Source of the DNA: Sporocytophaga sp.
GTDB lineage: Bacteria; Bacteroidota; Bacteroidia; Cytophagales; Cytophagaceae
Assembly (NCBI GenBank): GCA_024707265.1
Contig: JANQAB010000002.1
Location: 62,001-126,000 of the forward strand
Direction of reading: 5' to 3'
DNA length: 64,000 nucleotides
Under the pieces are notes generated by a model. It had not been told where the DNA came from. It saw only the letters and a program-made list of their open reading frames with translations, and did no database searches. This document shows, piece by piece, positions 38,474-48,874 of this stretch. Made by a program: the position numbers and the translations under genes. Position 1 is the stretch's first letter; every line of letters starts with the position of its first letter.

Positions 38474-39898
38474 TTAATTTTTGCTAGTTAAGTATTTGGA
38501 GAAGGCAAGTAAGCTGCTTTCTTCAAATGCTTTTGTCATGATCTGAATACCGATCGGCAAGCCTTGACTGTCGTTTCCGGCAGGCACTGAGATTGCAGGA
38601 ATTCCTGAGAGGTTCGCCTGAACTGTAAATACGTCGGCGAGGTACATCGAGATGGGATCTTCTGTTTTCTCTCCTATCTTAAACGCTGTAGTAGGAGTGG
38701 TTGGTATAACCAGAAAGTCAACATCTGAAAGTATTTTTTCAGTTTGTTCCTTGATCAGTCTTCTGACCTTTTGTGCTTTGGTATAGTACGCATCATAATA
38801 ACCCGCACTAAGTACAAAAGTTCCAAGCATGATTCTTCTCTTTACTTCTGCTCCGAAGGCTTCCGACCTTGTCTTTTTATAGAGGCTTTGCAAATCAGTA
38901 GCTTCAGAACTTCTGTAACCATATTTTACGCCATCGTATCTGGAAAGGTTAGAACTTGCTTCTGCTGTTGTAAGGATGTAATAGGTAGGTAGAATATATT
39001 CCAGCAAAGAAAATTCAACAGGTTTTACTGTATGTCCCTCTTTTTCAAGGGTAGTTAATATGTCCTGGGTTTTTTTACGGATGTCTTCGTGTACTCCCGG
39101 ACTTTCGACGGATTCCTTTAAATATCCGATCTTTACTTTTTTGCCAAAGTTGAGCGACTTGGAATAAGCAGGAACTTCCTTATGGGAAACTGTGCTGTCA
39201 AAATTATCGGCACCTGCCATTACTTCAAGTAAAAGAGCTGCATCTTCTACTGATCTTGAGATGATACCGATTGTATCGAAAGAAGATGAATATGCAGTAA
39301 GACCGTATCTGGAGATACGGGAATAAGTAGGTTTTAATCCATAGATACCGCAAAAAGCAGCAGGTTGCCTAACAGAACCTCCGGTATCAGATCCCAGTGA
39401 TGCAAGACAAAGGTCTGCCTGCACTGCTACCGCAGATCCACCCGATGAGCCCCCTGGTACTCTGGTGGTGTCAGCTTCATTTAAAGAGGGACCGAAAGCA
39501 GAATTTTCATTGGAAGACCCCATTGCAAACTCATCGCAATTTTGCCTTCCAACGATTATTGCATCTTCATCAATAATTCTTTGAACTGCAGTTCCGTTAA
39601 ACTGAGAAATAAATCCGGAAAGAATTTTACTGGAAGCCTGAAGTCCGTGATTTTTATGACACAGTACATCTTTTATTCCTATAACCATTCCTGCAAGTTT
39701 TCCCGCTTTGCCTTCTTTTATTTTCTGATCAACTTCGCTTGCTTTAGCTAGTGCTTCTGTTTCGTAAACCTCCAGATAAGCATTTAGGTGAGCTTTTTTC
39801 CTGATATTACCTAAGTAATATTCCGTAAGCGATCTGCATGAGATTAGTCCTTTGTTAAGGTCTGAACGTACTTCTTCTAAAGAATTATATCTTTTCAA
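38474..39898 (-). CDS. gatA: Asp-tRNA(Asn)/Glu-tRNA(Gln) amidotransferase subunit A
   Basis: 474 residues. It is the glutaminase/amidase subunit of GatCAB, which amidates mischarged Glu-tRNA(Gln) or Asp-tRNA(Asn). The catalytic Ser-cisSer-Lys triad is visible: Lys 76 in GIKDVLCHKNHG, Ser 151 in PGGSSGGSAVAV and Ser 175 in LGSDTGGSVRQPA. gatB and gatC are not in the window. Confidence 0.95.
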   Translation of the reverse strand: MKRYNSLEEVRSDLNKGLISCRSLTEYYLGNIRKKAHLNAYLEVYETEALAKASEVDQKIKEGKAGKLAGMVIGIKDVLCHKNHGLQASSKILSGFISQFNGTAVQRIIDEDAIIVGRQNCDEFAMGSSNENSAFGPSLNEADTTRVPGGSSGGSAVAVQADLCLASLGSDTGGSVRQPAAFCGIYGLKPTYSRISRYGLTAYSSSFDTIGIISRSVEDAALLLEVMAGADNFDSTVSHKEVPAYSKSLNFGKKVKIGYLKESVESPGVHEDIRKKTQDILTTLEKEGHTVKPVEFSLLEYILPTYYILTTAEASSNLSRYDGVKYGYRSSEATDLQSLYKKTRSEAFGAEVKRRIMLGTFVLSAGYYDAYYTKAQKVRRLIKEQTEKILSDVDFLVIPTTPTTAFKIGEKTEDPISMYLADVFTVQANLSGIPAISVPAGNDSQGLPIGIQIMTKAFEESSLLAFSKYLTSKN

Positions 39899-39918
39899 TT
39901 CCCCTCCCTAATTATTGG

Positions 39919-40122
39919 TTATTTTTTATCTTCTTTTGCGCCTTCTTCGATTTCGCTTTTGATTTCTTTAGTGGCATCTTTGAATTCTCTGATACCTCTT
40001 CCTACTCCTCTTGCAAGTTCAGGGATTTTCTTGGCACCAAACAACAATATTACTACGGTAAGGATAAGAAATACTTCCCAGCCTCCCATATTTGGAAGAA
40101 ATAAGAACATTGAATAAGCCAT
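39919..40122 (-). CDS. tatA: Twin-arginine translocase subunit TatA
   Basis: 67 residues: one N-terminal membrane helix, [22 protein letters not shown], with the FGxKKxPEL hinge, then an amphipathic helix ([16 protein letters not shown]) and a charged tail. It forms the pore of the Tat pathway for folded proteins. It lies between envC-like and gatA; tatC is not here. Confidence 0.95.
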   Translation of the reverse strand: MAYSMFLFLPNMGGWEVFLILTVVILLFGAKKIPELARGVGRGIREFKDATKEIKSEIEEGAKEDKK

Positions 40123-40303
40123 TTTCTTAGATATTTATAAAATATTAAATAATTTACACAAAGATAGGTAATAAACTGCAGGCCACAAAACTCAAATCCC
40201 GAAGTTCCATGTTGAAATGTGGAAAACTTTCCTTGTAAGTTTCTTTTGATGAGTTAATTACAAATTTGCCGGATATTCTTCCTTGAGAATTTAATTGCTT
40301 TAT

Positions 40304-41570
40304 TTATTTAATATAAAGCCATTTTTCAGGATCTAATTTTTCATTGTTTTTCCAGATCTGGAATTGTAGTTCGGAAACATCATTTTTATCAGTATATATG
40401 TATCCCAGCGGTGTTTTTGCATCAATTTCCTGTCCGGTTTTAACCAATACTGTTTTAAGTTTGGCATAGACGGAAAAATACTCTCCATGCTGCACCATTA
40501 CTACATAATTCATTCCTGGCACTTCAGCTACTGCTATAACCTTACCTCGGAAGACACTTCTAACCTGTTCGTCTTTTAAAGTTTGAATGTCTACACCCAG
40601 ATTTTCTACATAAACCCCTTTCAAAACCGGATGTGGCTGTTTCCCAAAACGATGGGAGATACTACCATGAATAACAGGCCATGGCAGCTTAGCTATATTT
40701 CCTGCAAAAGAATTGGATAAATTATTTGCTTCCGGAGTTAAGTTTGGCGAAACCGGACTGTTTTTAGTATTGGACTTTCCGGAATTCTTTTCTTTTGACT
40801 CTTTCTCCTTTGCTTCTTTGGCGGCTTTGGTAGCCTCTCGTTCTGCTTTTTCTCTTTCTTCCTTGATTAAGTCAATAATAAGTTTCTCAAGTTTCCTGAT
40901 AGATTTTTTTCTGTCCTCAAGTTCTTTAATGAGGACTCTTTCCTTGTTGCTTAATTCTTTTACAACTTCGTTTTGCTGAACTTTTAACTCTTCCAGATTT
41001 CTTGTTTCGGTAGTTTTATTTTCAATGAGTGCCTGTTTTTCCCGTTTCTTTTGTACAAGTCTTCTTTTTTGTTTTGCCAAAGAAGCTTTTACTTTTTCTA
41101 TAACTTCAACCTGACTTTTTCTTGCCTCAGAGTACTGTCTGAAGTACTTTATCCTTTGAAGCATTTGATTAAATGATTCGGAAGCAAAAATAAATGTTAG
41201 CTTGTCATAATAGTTATTGACTTTAGAAGCTGTGTAAATCATTTCTGCATACTCTTCCTTCAGCACTTCAATATCGTTTTCCAGTGCAGCTATAAAGTCT
41301 TCTGTTTCGTGGATGTCCTGGTCAAGTAATTCAATTTCCTTTGTAATAGCTATAATCAGGGCATTTCTGGCGCTGATTTGCTGATTGAGTGCAGAAAGTT
41401 GTCCGAGTGTTGCTTCTTTTTTTAGATTTTGTCTCCTGTAAAATCCTGTGAGCTTCCTGAATTTTTCTCAGATTTTCTTCTTTTTCTTTTTCAAGCTGCG
41501 ATTTACTTTTTTGTCCGAATGCAAAAAATGAAGAAAATAAAAGGAGAAAAAAAATACTAGCGGTTTTCAA
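40304..41570 (-). CDS. EnvC-like murein hydrolase activator (degenerate M23), frameshifted
   Basis: About 422 residues from a TTG at 41570. The signal peptide is LKTASIFFLLLFSSFFAFGQ, then a long coiled coil (about 25-270), a Ser/Asn linker and a C-terminal LytM domain. The zinc site is incomplete (ENLGVDI for HxGxD; LQFQIW for LHFEI), as in EnvC, so it probably activates amidases instead of cutting. The frame breaks at an A7 run at 41415-41421; A6 joins SKK to EATLGQLSAL. Downstream of the break the frame runs through to 40304. The start overlaps the end of the DUF4292 gene by 14 bp. An ATG at 41666 would overlap far more. Confidence 0.82.
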
Positions 41571-42324
41571 ATCTTCTAGGGACGTTAAACGGGAAACCGA
41601 GCTCTTTTTCAGGGAATTCAATTTTGGTGTAATTAGCGTCGATTGTAGTTTGAAGAACAGTCCCACCTTGCTTGTAATTTAAATTGACCGAAATCTTATT
41701 GGGGAAATTATAATTATTTATCGGTGTAAAGTTATCATAATTTATGATGAGATGGTTATGATTTACCTTTTCAGTTAACTCCAGTTTTTGCAGAACCATG
41801 GAAACCAATGAAATGAAGTTGGTAGCAATAAGATCTGTTTTATGTTGTTCTACCACGCAAGTGCTTGTTTCTGTGCTTTTTAAAATTTTATCGTGATGGT
41901 CTCTTTTAAAAGGCATATTGCCTACTAAAAGGGATTGAATGGTGGGGAGGTCCATCGGGACATTGAATTTCTGACTTAAAAAGGATAAATCAAAAGTGGA
42001 ATATCTATTATTGATTCTGTCTATCATATAAACAGAATCTTTAAGTATAAGGCATCGGGCTGCTTCTATACCCAGGGCAGGAGATATGGAAAGCCAGACA
42101 ATACTGTCTTTCTTCATTCTGATATTTGCAGTAAAATGAAGATCCTGCTCGTTGTCTTTAAAATCTACCTTTGCTTTAGCGGAAAAATAATTATAGTCAA
42201 TATCTTGAACTGTAAGGCTAATTATTTCTTCCTGTGTAGCTGTGGTAGGGGTCAGGTTTTTTTTACAGGAAGAGAATATTAAAGTCAGGCCAATTAAGAA
42301 AAAGAGACTTTTAATACTATTCAT
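41557..42324 (-). CDS. DUF4292 lipoprotein (LolB-like fold suspected)
   Basis: 255 residues with a lipobox LIFSSC (Cys 20), then a beta-rich domain (NYFSAKAKVDFKDNEQDLHFTANIRMKKDSIVWLSI is its start, read here only in part) typical of DUF4292. Its layout resembles the LolA/LolB lipoprotein carriers, so lipoprotein insertion in the outer membrane is possible; this is inference. It overlaps the upstream TPR gene by 8 bp and the downstream envC-like gene. Confidence 0.8.
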   Translation of the reverse strand: MNSIKSLFFLIGLTLIFSSCKKNLTPTTATQEEIISLTVQDIDYNYFSAKAKVDFKDNEQDLHFTANIRMKKDSIVWLSISPALGIEAARCLILKDSVYMIDRINNRYSTFDLSFLSQKFNVPMDLPTIQSLLVGNMPFKRDHHDKILKSTETSTCVVEQHKTDLIATNFISLVSMVLQKLELTEKVNHNHLIINYDNFTPINNYNFPNKISVNLNYKQGGTVLQTTIDANYTKIEFPEKELGFPFNVPRRFENR

Positions 42325-44032
42325 AAATTTTTTTGTCTCTTATTTTCTTGTCTATAAACTCGCTTGTTTCTCCAGCTATTTTGGCTTTTTGCCAATATTC
42401 TAATGCTTTATCTTTATCACCAAGTTGGTAGAGTACATCTCCATAGTGCTCGTAGATAGTTCCATTAGTGGAATTCAGAGCGGCCTTTTCAAGATAAATT
42501 TTAGCATTCGGATAATCTTTCAGAATATAAAGTACCCATCCGAATGTGTCCAGGAAAGTAGGTTCAGAAGGATATTCTTTTATAAGCCTTTCACATAATG
42601 TTTTTGCATGGTCCAGCTTATCTTTTCTTAAAGAGAGAAAATAACTATAGTTATTCAACACATGCGCGTTTTTACTGTCAAACTTCAGAACCTCTTCGTA
42701 TGCATCATCAGATTTTTGAAACTCTTTTGCTCCGTTGTAAGCATCGCCCAATTGCATAAGGAATTGGAGTTTGAGGTCATTGTTTGATGATGAAAGTTTT
42801 TTGCCCTCCTCCAGTGCTTCAATAGCCCTGCTGTAATTGCTCTTCATGAGGTGAGCACCTCCATTGTATAACCAAAGTATAGCCTGATTGGGGAATATCT
42901 CCAATGCCTGTTCTGAATGTTTGATTAAACTGTCCCGGCGATTAAGGTCAGAATCTAACATCAGTATCCGGTTCCATAGATTGAAGTTATTTGGATTTAG
43001 ATTTTTGGATTGAGTGTAATTCAGAAGTGCTTTTTCTTTATTACCAACAATAAAATAAACATCCCCACTTGCAGCGTATGCAGCAGCATCAGCAGGGTGT
43101 ACTTTTTTCAAATCTTCACATAGGGCTATTAACTGCTCCTGAGATATTTTATCTGATTGAAGTTTTTTAAGATCTTCAAGTGCTGTGATTTTTGAGCCTA
43201 TTTCAACTTCTGGGTTTTTAAAAGCTTTAGACACAGCTTTGATGGACTTGTCATATTCTCCCTGATTTTTATAATACTCTGCCAGGGCGATCCATGCGTA
43301 TCCGTTATCTGGCTCTAGTTTTACAAGATTTTCTAATATAGCCAGACCTTCTTTTGCTTTATTGTTAGAGTATAAAATCTCTGCCTGTCTTATTTTATAC
43401 TCGCTCTCTTCAGGGTATGCATTGATCAGGCTTTCTCCCTCGGCAATAGCTTCTTTAAGTTTATTGCCTTGCAGGAAAATGAGTTGTTTTTGTTTACTTA
43501 CTTCCGGGTTTTTTCCAAAATGAGATTCAATTTTATCGTATATTTTTATTGCCTCATCAACATTGTTTGTATATAGATATAGAGCTGCTAGGTCAAAAAG
43601 ATAGTCTTCTGTGTCCGGCACTTCAGTCACTAATTTTTTTATAACTTTTAGAGCTTCAGGGTAATCCTGTTTTTTTTCATGGATTTCGCTCAAAAGAAGA
43701 TAGTAGTATTTGTTCTTAGGGTCTTGTTTTAAAGCTTTTTGAGCATAGCTGATGGCCTGAGGATACTTGGTTTGCTGAAGGGCAAGCTTCCCCATCATGT
43801 AATTGATGCCGGCGTTTTCCGGATTTATATCGTAGGCTTTCTGAAAATTGCTGAGGGCATCAGCATAGTTGTTTAAAACATACAGCTTCATGCCCTCAGT
43901 AAAATAGCCTTCTGCAATCAGATATTTCTCCTTTTTGTCGGCTTTGGATTTTTTTTGGCTAAAACCCTCTTGAACTGACAATAGGTAAAATAGAAAAAAT
44001 GGTATTGCAAAAGTAACAAGTAATCTTTTCAT
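42317..44032 (-). CDS. Secreted TPR-repeat protein
   Basis: 571 residues: signal peptide (to about 25), then tandem tetratricopeptide repeats nearly throughout, for example GMKLYVLNNYADALSNFQKA and ALKQDPKNKYYYLLLSEIHE. It is probably a periplasmic scaffold. It overlaps the DUF4292 gene by 8 bp and follows the nucleotidyltransferase by 8 bp, so it is one operon. Its partners are unknown; position suggests a role with the lipoprotein or envelope genes downstream. Confidence 0.88.
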   Translation of the reverse strand: MKRLLVTFAIPFFLFYLLSVQEGFSQKKSKADKKEKYLIAEGYFTEGMKLYVLNNYADALSNFQKAYDINPENAGINYMMGKLALQQTKYPQAISYAQKALKQDPKNKYYYLLLSEIHEKKQDYPEALKVIKKLVTEVPDTEDYLFDLAALYLYTNNVDEAIKIYDKIESHFGKNPEVSKQKQLIFLQGNKLKEAIAEGESLINAYPEESEYKIRQAEILYSNNKAKEGLAILENLVKLEPDNGYAWIALAEYYKNQGEYDKSIKAVSKAFKNPEVEIGSKITALEDLKKLQSDKISQEQLIALCEDLKKVHPADAAAYAASGDVYFIVGNKEKALLNYTQSKNLNPNNFNLWNRILMLDSDLNRRDSLIKHSEQALEIFPNQAILWLYNGGAHLMKSNYSRAIEALEEGKKLSSSNNDLKLQFLMQLGDAYNGAKEFQKSDDAYEEVLKFDSKNAHVLNNYSYFLSLRKDKLDHAKTLCERLIKEYPSEPTFLDTFGWVLYILKDYPNAKIYLEKAALNSTNGTIYEHYGDVLYQLGDKDKALEYWQKAKIAGETSEFIDKKIRDKKIYE

Positions 44033-44040
44033 AAATAATA

Positions 44041-45045
44041 TTAAAGCACAATGGTATTGAAGTCTCCAACACTGAGGTCGGATGATTTTCCTTCAAAGGT
44101 AGCAGAATTTCCAAGCATCGAATTACTGATGTTGGCGTTTTTAACGACAGCCTTTTCCTGGATTATAGACTTTTTAACCACAGAATCAGTGATTTTTGTT
44201 CCATTTCCCACAGAAACGAATGGTCCCAGGATAGTATTACTGATTTCAGCGTTTTCACCAACATAACAAGGAGGGATGATTACAGAGTTTGTAATTTTAG
44301 CCGACTTTGCAACAAGTTGCTGATCTTTAATGTAATCCAGGTATCTTTCGTTGGTTTGAACTGTAGAATCTTTATTTCCGCAATCAAGCCACTCGCTAAC
44401 TTTTCCAGGTTTAAATTTAGTTCCTTTGTTTTTCATATTATCAAGTGCATTGGTAAGCTGGTACTCACCTTTGTCCTTGATATCATTGTCGATAAGGTAT
44501 TGAAGTTCTTTTGAAAGATATTCTCCGTCTTTGAAATAGTAAATACCGATAATGGCAAGGTCGGATACGAATGTCTCAGGTTTTTCTACAAATTTAGTAA
44601 TTTCTTCTTTCTCATTTAGAGTTACTACTCCAAATGGCTTTGGATCTTCAACTTTTTGTACCCAGATTATGCCTTCAGAAGAAGTGTCAAGTTTAAAATC
44701 TGCTTTAAAAAGCGTATCTGCAAATGCTACCACAAGATTTCCTTTTAAGGCTTCTTTTGCACAAAGAATTGCATGGGCTGTACCCAATGCTTCTTCCTGA
44801 TAGTAAATACTTCCTTTTGCTCCAACTGATGCGGCAATTTCCATCAGTTTTTTTTCTACTTCTTTTCCAAAGTTACCTATGATGAATGCTACTTCGTCCA
44901 CTTTTGTTCCGCAAACCTTTGCAATATCCTCTACAAGTCTCTGTACAATAGGCTTGCCAGCAATCGGGATAAGGGGTTTTGGAACAGTTAAGGTATGAGG
45001 GCGCATTCTCTTGCCCATTCCCGCCATTGGAATAATTATCTTCAT
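44041..45045 (-). CDS. Sugar-phosphate nucleotidyltransferase
   Basis: 334 residues. The N-terminal GT-A nucleotidyltransferase domain starts MKIIIPMAGMGKRMRPHTLT with the G-xGxRxRPxT nucleotide loop and the PKPLIPIAGKPIV motif. The C-terminal part has left-handed beta-helix repeats (about 250-330). It transfers a nucleotide to a sugar-1-phosphate; glucose-1-phosphate thymidylyl- or GlmU-type substrates are possible, but the sequence does not settle which. Confidence 0.88.
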   Translation of the reverse strand: MKIIIPMAGMGKRMRPHTLTVPKPLIPIAGKPIVQRLVEDIAKVCGTKVDEVAFIIGNFGKEVEKKLMEIAASVGAKGSIYYQEEALGTAHAILCAKEALKGNLVVAFADTLFKADFKLDTSSEGIIWVQKVEDPKPFGVVTLNEKEEITKFVEKPETFVSDLAIIGIYYFKDGEYLSKELQYLIDNDIKDKGEYQLTNALDNMKNKGTKFKPGKVSEWLDCGNKDSTVQTNERYLDYIKDQQLVAKSAKITNSVIIPPCYVGENAEISNTILGPFVSVGNGTKITDSVVKKSIIQEKAVVKNANISNSMLGNSATFEGKSSDLSVGDFNTIVL

Positions 45046-45103
45046 ACTGAAAAATTAGTTAAGGTTATTATAGTTAAGGATTATATCAAAATATCTCTGA
45101 AAA

Positions 45104-45544
45104 TTACCTGGTTCCGGTACTGCCGAAACCGCCTGCCGCCCTTTGGGAATTGGCTAGCTCTTTAACAGGTAACCAGCTAATTTGTTCATATTTACTTATC
45201 ACCATTTGGGCAATTCTTTCACCGTCGTTAATCAGAAATTCTTCCGCAGAAAGATTAACCAGCAGAACTTTAATTTCTCCTCTGTAATCTGAATCTATAG
45301 TGCCGGGAGAATTAAGCACTGTAATTCCGTTTTTAAAAGCTAGGCCACTTCTGAGTCTAATCTGTGCTTCATATCCCAATGGGAGTTCAATAAATAATTT
45401 TGTGGAAATCAAAGCGCGTTCCATTGGCTTTAATAAAACCGGAGCATCAAGATCTGCCCGCAAATCCATGCCTGCAGAACCTTCTGTCTGATAGGATGGA
45501 AGTCCGTGCCTGGAATTATTTATGATTCTTACCTGCATTTTCAA
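45104..45544 (-). CDS. dut: dUTP diphosphatase
   Basis: 146 residues, a trimeric dUTPase. All five motifs are present: [39 protein letters not shown] and [12 protein letters not shown]. It hydrolyses dUTP to dUMP. Neighbours are the nucleotidyltransferase and the flippase. Confidence 0.96.
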   Translation of the reverse strand: MKMQVRIINNSRHGLPSYQTEGSAGMDLRADLDAPVLLKPMERALISTKLFIELPLGYEAQIRLRSGLAFKNGITVLNSPGTIDSDYRGEIKVLLVNLSAEEFLINDGERIAQMVISKYEQISWLPVKELANSQRAAGGFGSTGTR

Positions 45545-45572
45545 TTTTATAAGTCGGGTAAAAATACAAAAA

Positions 45573-47076
45573 TTATGATGCTTTAAAATTCATTTGCTTT
45601 CTTTCGATCAAAAATACCACAAATAGATATGTTCCAAGCAGAATCACTTGAAACCCGTAGCTCATTATACTACCTTTCCCAAAAGGATAACTGAGAGCTA
45701 GTATACTTAAAATGACAGCAAAGGTTAGATAAAATACTGCAGAACCTACATTATACGGTACAGGAAAATACTTTTTCCCCCATAAATAACTTACTGCAGA
45801 CATAATGAAATAGCATATTAATGTGGTCACTGCACTGCCCATGTATCCGAAAAAAGGTATCAGAATAAAATTTGCTACTATCGTGATAGCAGCTCCCAGT
45901 ATGCTTATTATAGTGCCAAGCTGAGTTTTGTCTGTTAGTTTATACCAAATAGATAAATTGTAATATATTCCGAGAAATAGATTAGCCATCAGAAGTACAG
46001 GTACTACAAGTATACCTTCTCTAAATATTTCTCCTCTCAATATTTTTTTCAAATAGAGAAAGATTACAGCTGACAACAACATAAAGGAATGCGCATGCTA
46101 TCACGAACCATTTCATTACAGTAGCAAAGAGCTCTGGCGCATTTTTATCTTTAGCCTGGGAAAAAAAGAAGGGGTCGGAAGCATATCGGAATGATTGTAC
46201 TGCCAGAGTCATAAACATTGAAAGTCTGTAGCAAGCGCCAAAAATTCCCAGAGCTTCAAGATTGGTCCTGTTAGGATAAAAGCCTTCCGGCAAAACATAT
46301 TTAAGTATGATCCTGCTTAGCATTTCATCGACCATACCCGCCAGGCCGATGAATAACATCGGGATGGAATATACAAGCATGGGCTTGAGTCTTTCCCAGT
46401 TGAGATCTATTTTGAAGCCTTTGAATGTTTTTAGTAAAAAGAAGATAGTAAGAAAACTGGCAATGAGGTTTGCAATCAGGATATATTCCACAATATACTC
46501 TTCAGAGTATATAAGTTGAGCCAATGGTTTCAAAGAAGGAAACTGTTCTCCCGTTGCTATTTTTTTACAGAAAACAAGAAAAAATATGTTAAAGCCAACA
46601 TTTACCAATATGTTGAATAGCTTGGCCGTTGCAAATATTCCGGCCTTGTTTTGAAGCCTAAGTCTGGCGAATGGAATTGCCATCACAGAATCAATGGCAA
46701 GGATAAGTCCAAGTAGGATGAAGTATGATGAGTGTCCTTGGTAATCAAGACCATTTGCAATCACCGGTGAAAGCAGAAGAATTGCGCCACTCAGCAGGAG
46801 ACTTGAGAAAATCAATGAAGTCTCGGACTGATTAAAAACAGTTTCTTCACTGAGATTTTCTTTTGTTGCAAATCGGAAATAAGCAGTTTCCATACCATAT
46901 AAATAAAGTATATTGAAGAAAGCTACATAGGCATAAAGCTCTGTTATGGTTCCGAACTGAACAGGAGCCAAAACTGCAGTATAAAAAGGGACGAGCAAAA
47001 AATTGATTGCCCTTCCAAGAATACTGCTTAGTCCATAAAGGGCAGTCTGGCCCGCTAATTTTTTGAGAAGTGACAT
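45573..47076 (-). CDS. Polysaccharide/oligosaccharide flippase (Wzx/MurJ-like), frameshifted
   Basis: About 501 residues if joined, with 12-14 membrane helices. The N-terminal frame (46021-47076) opens [31 protein letters not shown], the hallmark start of Wzx-type transporters. The C-terminal frame (45573-46082) continues the helices ([21 protein letters not shown]). The break is at an A7 run at 46043-46049; A6 joins LFEK to [10 protein letters not shown]. It exports lipid-linked glycans; the glycan is not evident. Confidence 0.88.
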
Positions 47077-47157
47077 AAATTAAAAAAGGGTTTTAAAACC
47101 CTCATTATACTAATGTATTATTAAAAAGACTTGCTGGATTAGATAATTCAGAGAATA

Positions 47158-47940
47158 TTATTTTCCCTTAAATTCAGGTTTTCTTTTATCTAGAAATGCT
47201 GAAGTACCTTCATGAAAATCTTCCGATTTGCAGCAGATTCCGAACGAATTAGCTTCAGTCTGATATCCGTCTTCTTCTTTTGAATAAGCAGCATTGATGC
47301 ATTCAACAACCTGAGCAATGGCGATCGGAGCCTTGGTTGAGATTTTCTTCAGAATTTCAAGACATTTTGGAATAAGCTGATCTTTGTCGGTAACGTGATT
47401 GACCAGTCCGATGGCAAGAGCTTCCTGAGCAGAAATCATGTCACCAGTCATAATCAATTCAAATGCTTTGCCTTTTCCGACCAGTTGAGGAAGTCGCTGT
47501 GTGCCCCCATATCCCGGAAGAATGCCGAGGGTAACTTCCGGAAGTCCGAATCTGGCGCTATCTGAAGCTATTCGGATATGACATGCCATCGCCAGTTCGC
47601 AGCCTCCGCCAAGAGCAAATCCATTAACGGCGGCAATAACTGGTTTCGGGCATTTTTCAAAAGCGTCAAAAATTTCCTGACCGTATTCAGAGAATTTTCG
47701 GGCATTGACTTCAGGGACTTCCGATATTTCTTTGATATCAGCTCCAGCCACAAATGCCTTTTCACCGGCGCCTGTAAGGATTACCCCTTTAATGCTATCT
47801 TCATCATAGGCTTTCTGAATAGCAACTTTTAGTTCTTCCAGGGTTTTGTGGTTCAAAGCATTCATTTTCTCCACCCGGCTGATCGTTATATGAAGTATTC
47901 CGTCTTTTTCTGTTACTGATAAGTTTTTAAAATCCACCAT
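47158..47940 (-). CDS. Enoyl-CoA hydratase/isomerase
   Basis: 260 residues of the crotonase fold. The oxyanion-hole motif GFALGGGCELAMACH and the second catalytic segment FGLPEVTLGILPGYGGTQRLPQ (with catalytic glutamates) are complete, so hydration of 2-enoyl-CoA is likely. It stands alone in an intergenic setting; substrate chain length is not evident. Confidence 0.9.
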   Translation of the reverse strand: MVDFKNLSVTEKDGILHITISRVEKMNALNHKTLEELKVAIQKAYDEDSIKGVILTGAGEKAFVAGADIKEISEVPEVNARKFSEYGQEIFDAFEKCPKPVIAAVNGFALGGGCELAMACHIRIASDSARFGLPEVTLGILPGYGGTQRLPQLVGKGKAFELIMTGDMISAQEALAIGLVNHVTDKDQLIPKCLEILKKISTKAPIAIAQVVECINAAYSKEEDGYQTEANSFGICCKSEDFHEGTSAFLDKRKPEFKGK

Positions 47941-47985
47941 TTGTATAAAAAAATATTGGGCTGAAACTATTAAAGATAATTAATG

Positions 47986-48873
47986 TTATTTTTTACTGCT
48001 TGCTCTGAAAAGCCTTTCCTTTTCGCGCTTTGTAAGACTGGAATACCCGGATTTTGAAATTTTATCCAGGATGGCATCTATTTCTTTCTGGTCCGGCTCT
48101 TTATCTTCATAATTGAAGTTTTTATCATTGCTTCTATAACTCACTTTAAATTTTCTTCTGGTAAACAGTTGATTCAAGAATGCACTTACGGCGCTGATTG
48201 GTTTACCAAGGTCCCGGCCGTTTTTAAGTTGTTTTACAAAAACATATCCAAGCAAAGCTCCTCCAAGATGGGCTAAATTGCCACCCGCATTCATTCCGAC
48301 AGAGCCAATAAAAGATACGAAAATAAAGAATGCGGCAATGTATTTGATTCTGACAGGCCCTATAAATACCAGATGAAAGTAATAGTCGGGAAGGAGAGTA
48401 GCAGCTGCGACTATTACTGCATATACACTGGCGGAGGCACCTATCATACCATATAATGGGGCTCGCTGCATAAAATAAGGGACAAAATTATACAGCAGTA
48501 AATAAATAGCAGCACCGGCAAGTCCGCCAAGGATATATAAACTGATCAGCCTTCTATTACCCAGATATTCTGAGACCAGTCTTCCAAACCAGTATAGCCC
48601 CAGCATATTCCCTAAAATATGAAATGGATTAGGTATGGTATGGCTAAAGAAATAAGTAGCTAACGACCAGGGCCTGTGAATAAAATCGATGAAATGAGCT
48701 GGAAGATGCAGGTTGATGTAAATAAGGTTGAAAATGGTCATATTCCCAAATCCTTTTGAGAATACCCACAAAATGGTACCTGTTATATAAACAATGACAT
48801 TGATCAGAATGATCTTGGTCAGACCATTTTCCTTTTGTCGAAACTGATATTTTAAGTCTTCTAAAAGATTCAT
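47986..48873 (-). CDS. Rhomboid-family intramembrane serine protease (second of a pair)
   Basis: About 295 residues from the ATG at 48873 (MNLLEDLKYQF). The rhomboid domain has six or so helices, with the serine in IGASASVYAVIVA and the histidine in NLAHLGGALLGYV. The GxSx position reads GASAS, not the usual GASG. A 60-residue charged C-terminal tail follows. A longer start at 48915 would overlap the upstream gene, so it is not preferred. It lies directly after the other rhomboid gene. Confidence 0.85.
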   Translation of the reverse strand: MNLLEDLKYQFRQKENGLTKIILINVIVYITGTILWVFSKGFGNMTIFNLIYINLHLPAHFIDFIHRPWSLATYFFSHTIPNPFHILGNMLGLYWFGRLVSEYLGNRRLISLYILGGLAGAAIYLLLYNFVPYFMQRAPLYGMIGASASVYAVIVAAATLLPDYYFHLVFIGPVRIKYIAAFFIFVSFIGSVGMNAGGNLAHLGGALLGYVFVKQLKNGRDLGKPISAVSAFLNQLFTRRKFKVSYRSNDKNFNYEDKEPDQKEIDAILDKISKSGYSSLTKREKERLFRASSKK

Positions 48874-48874
48874 T

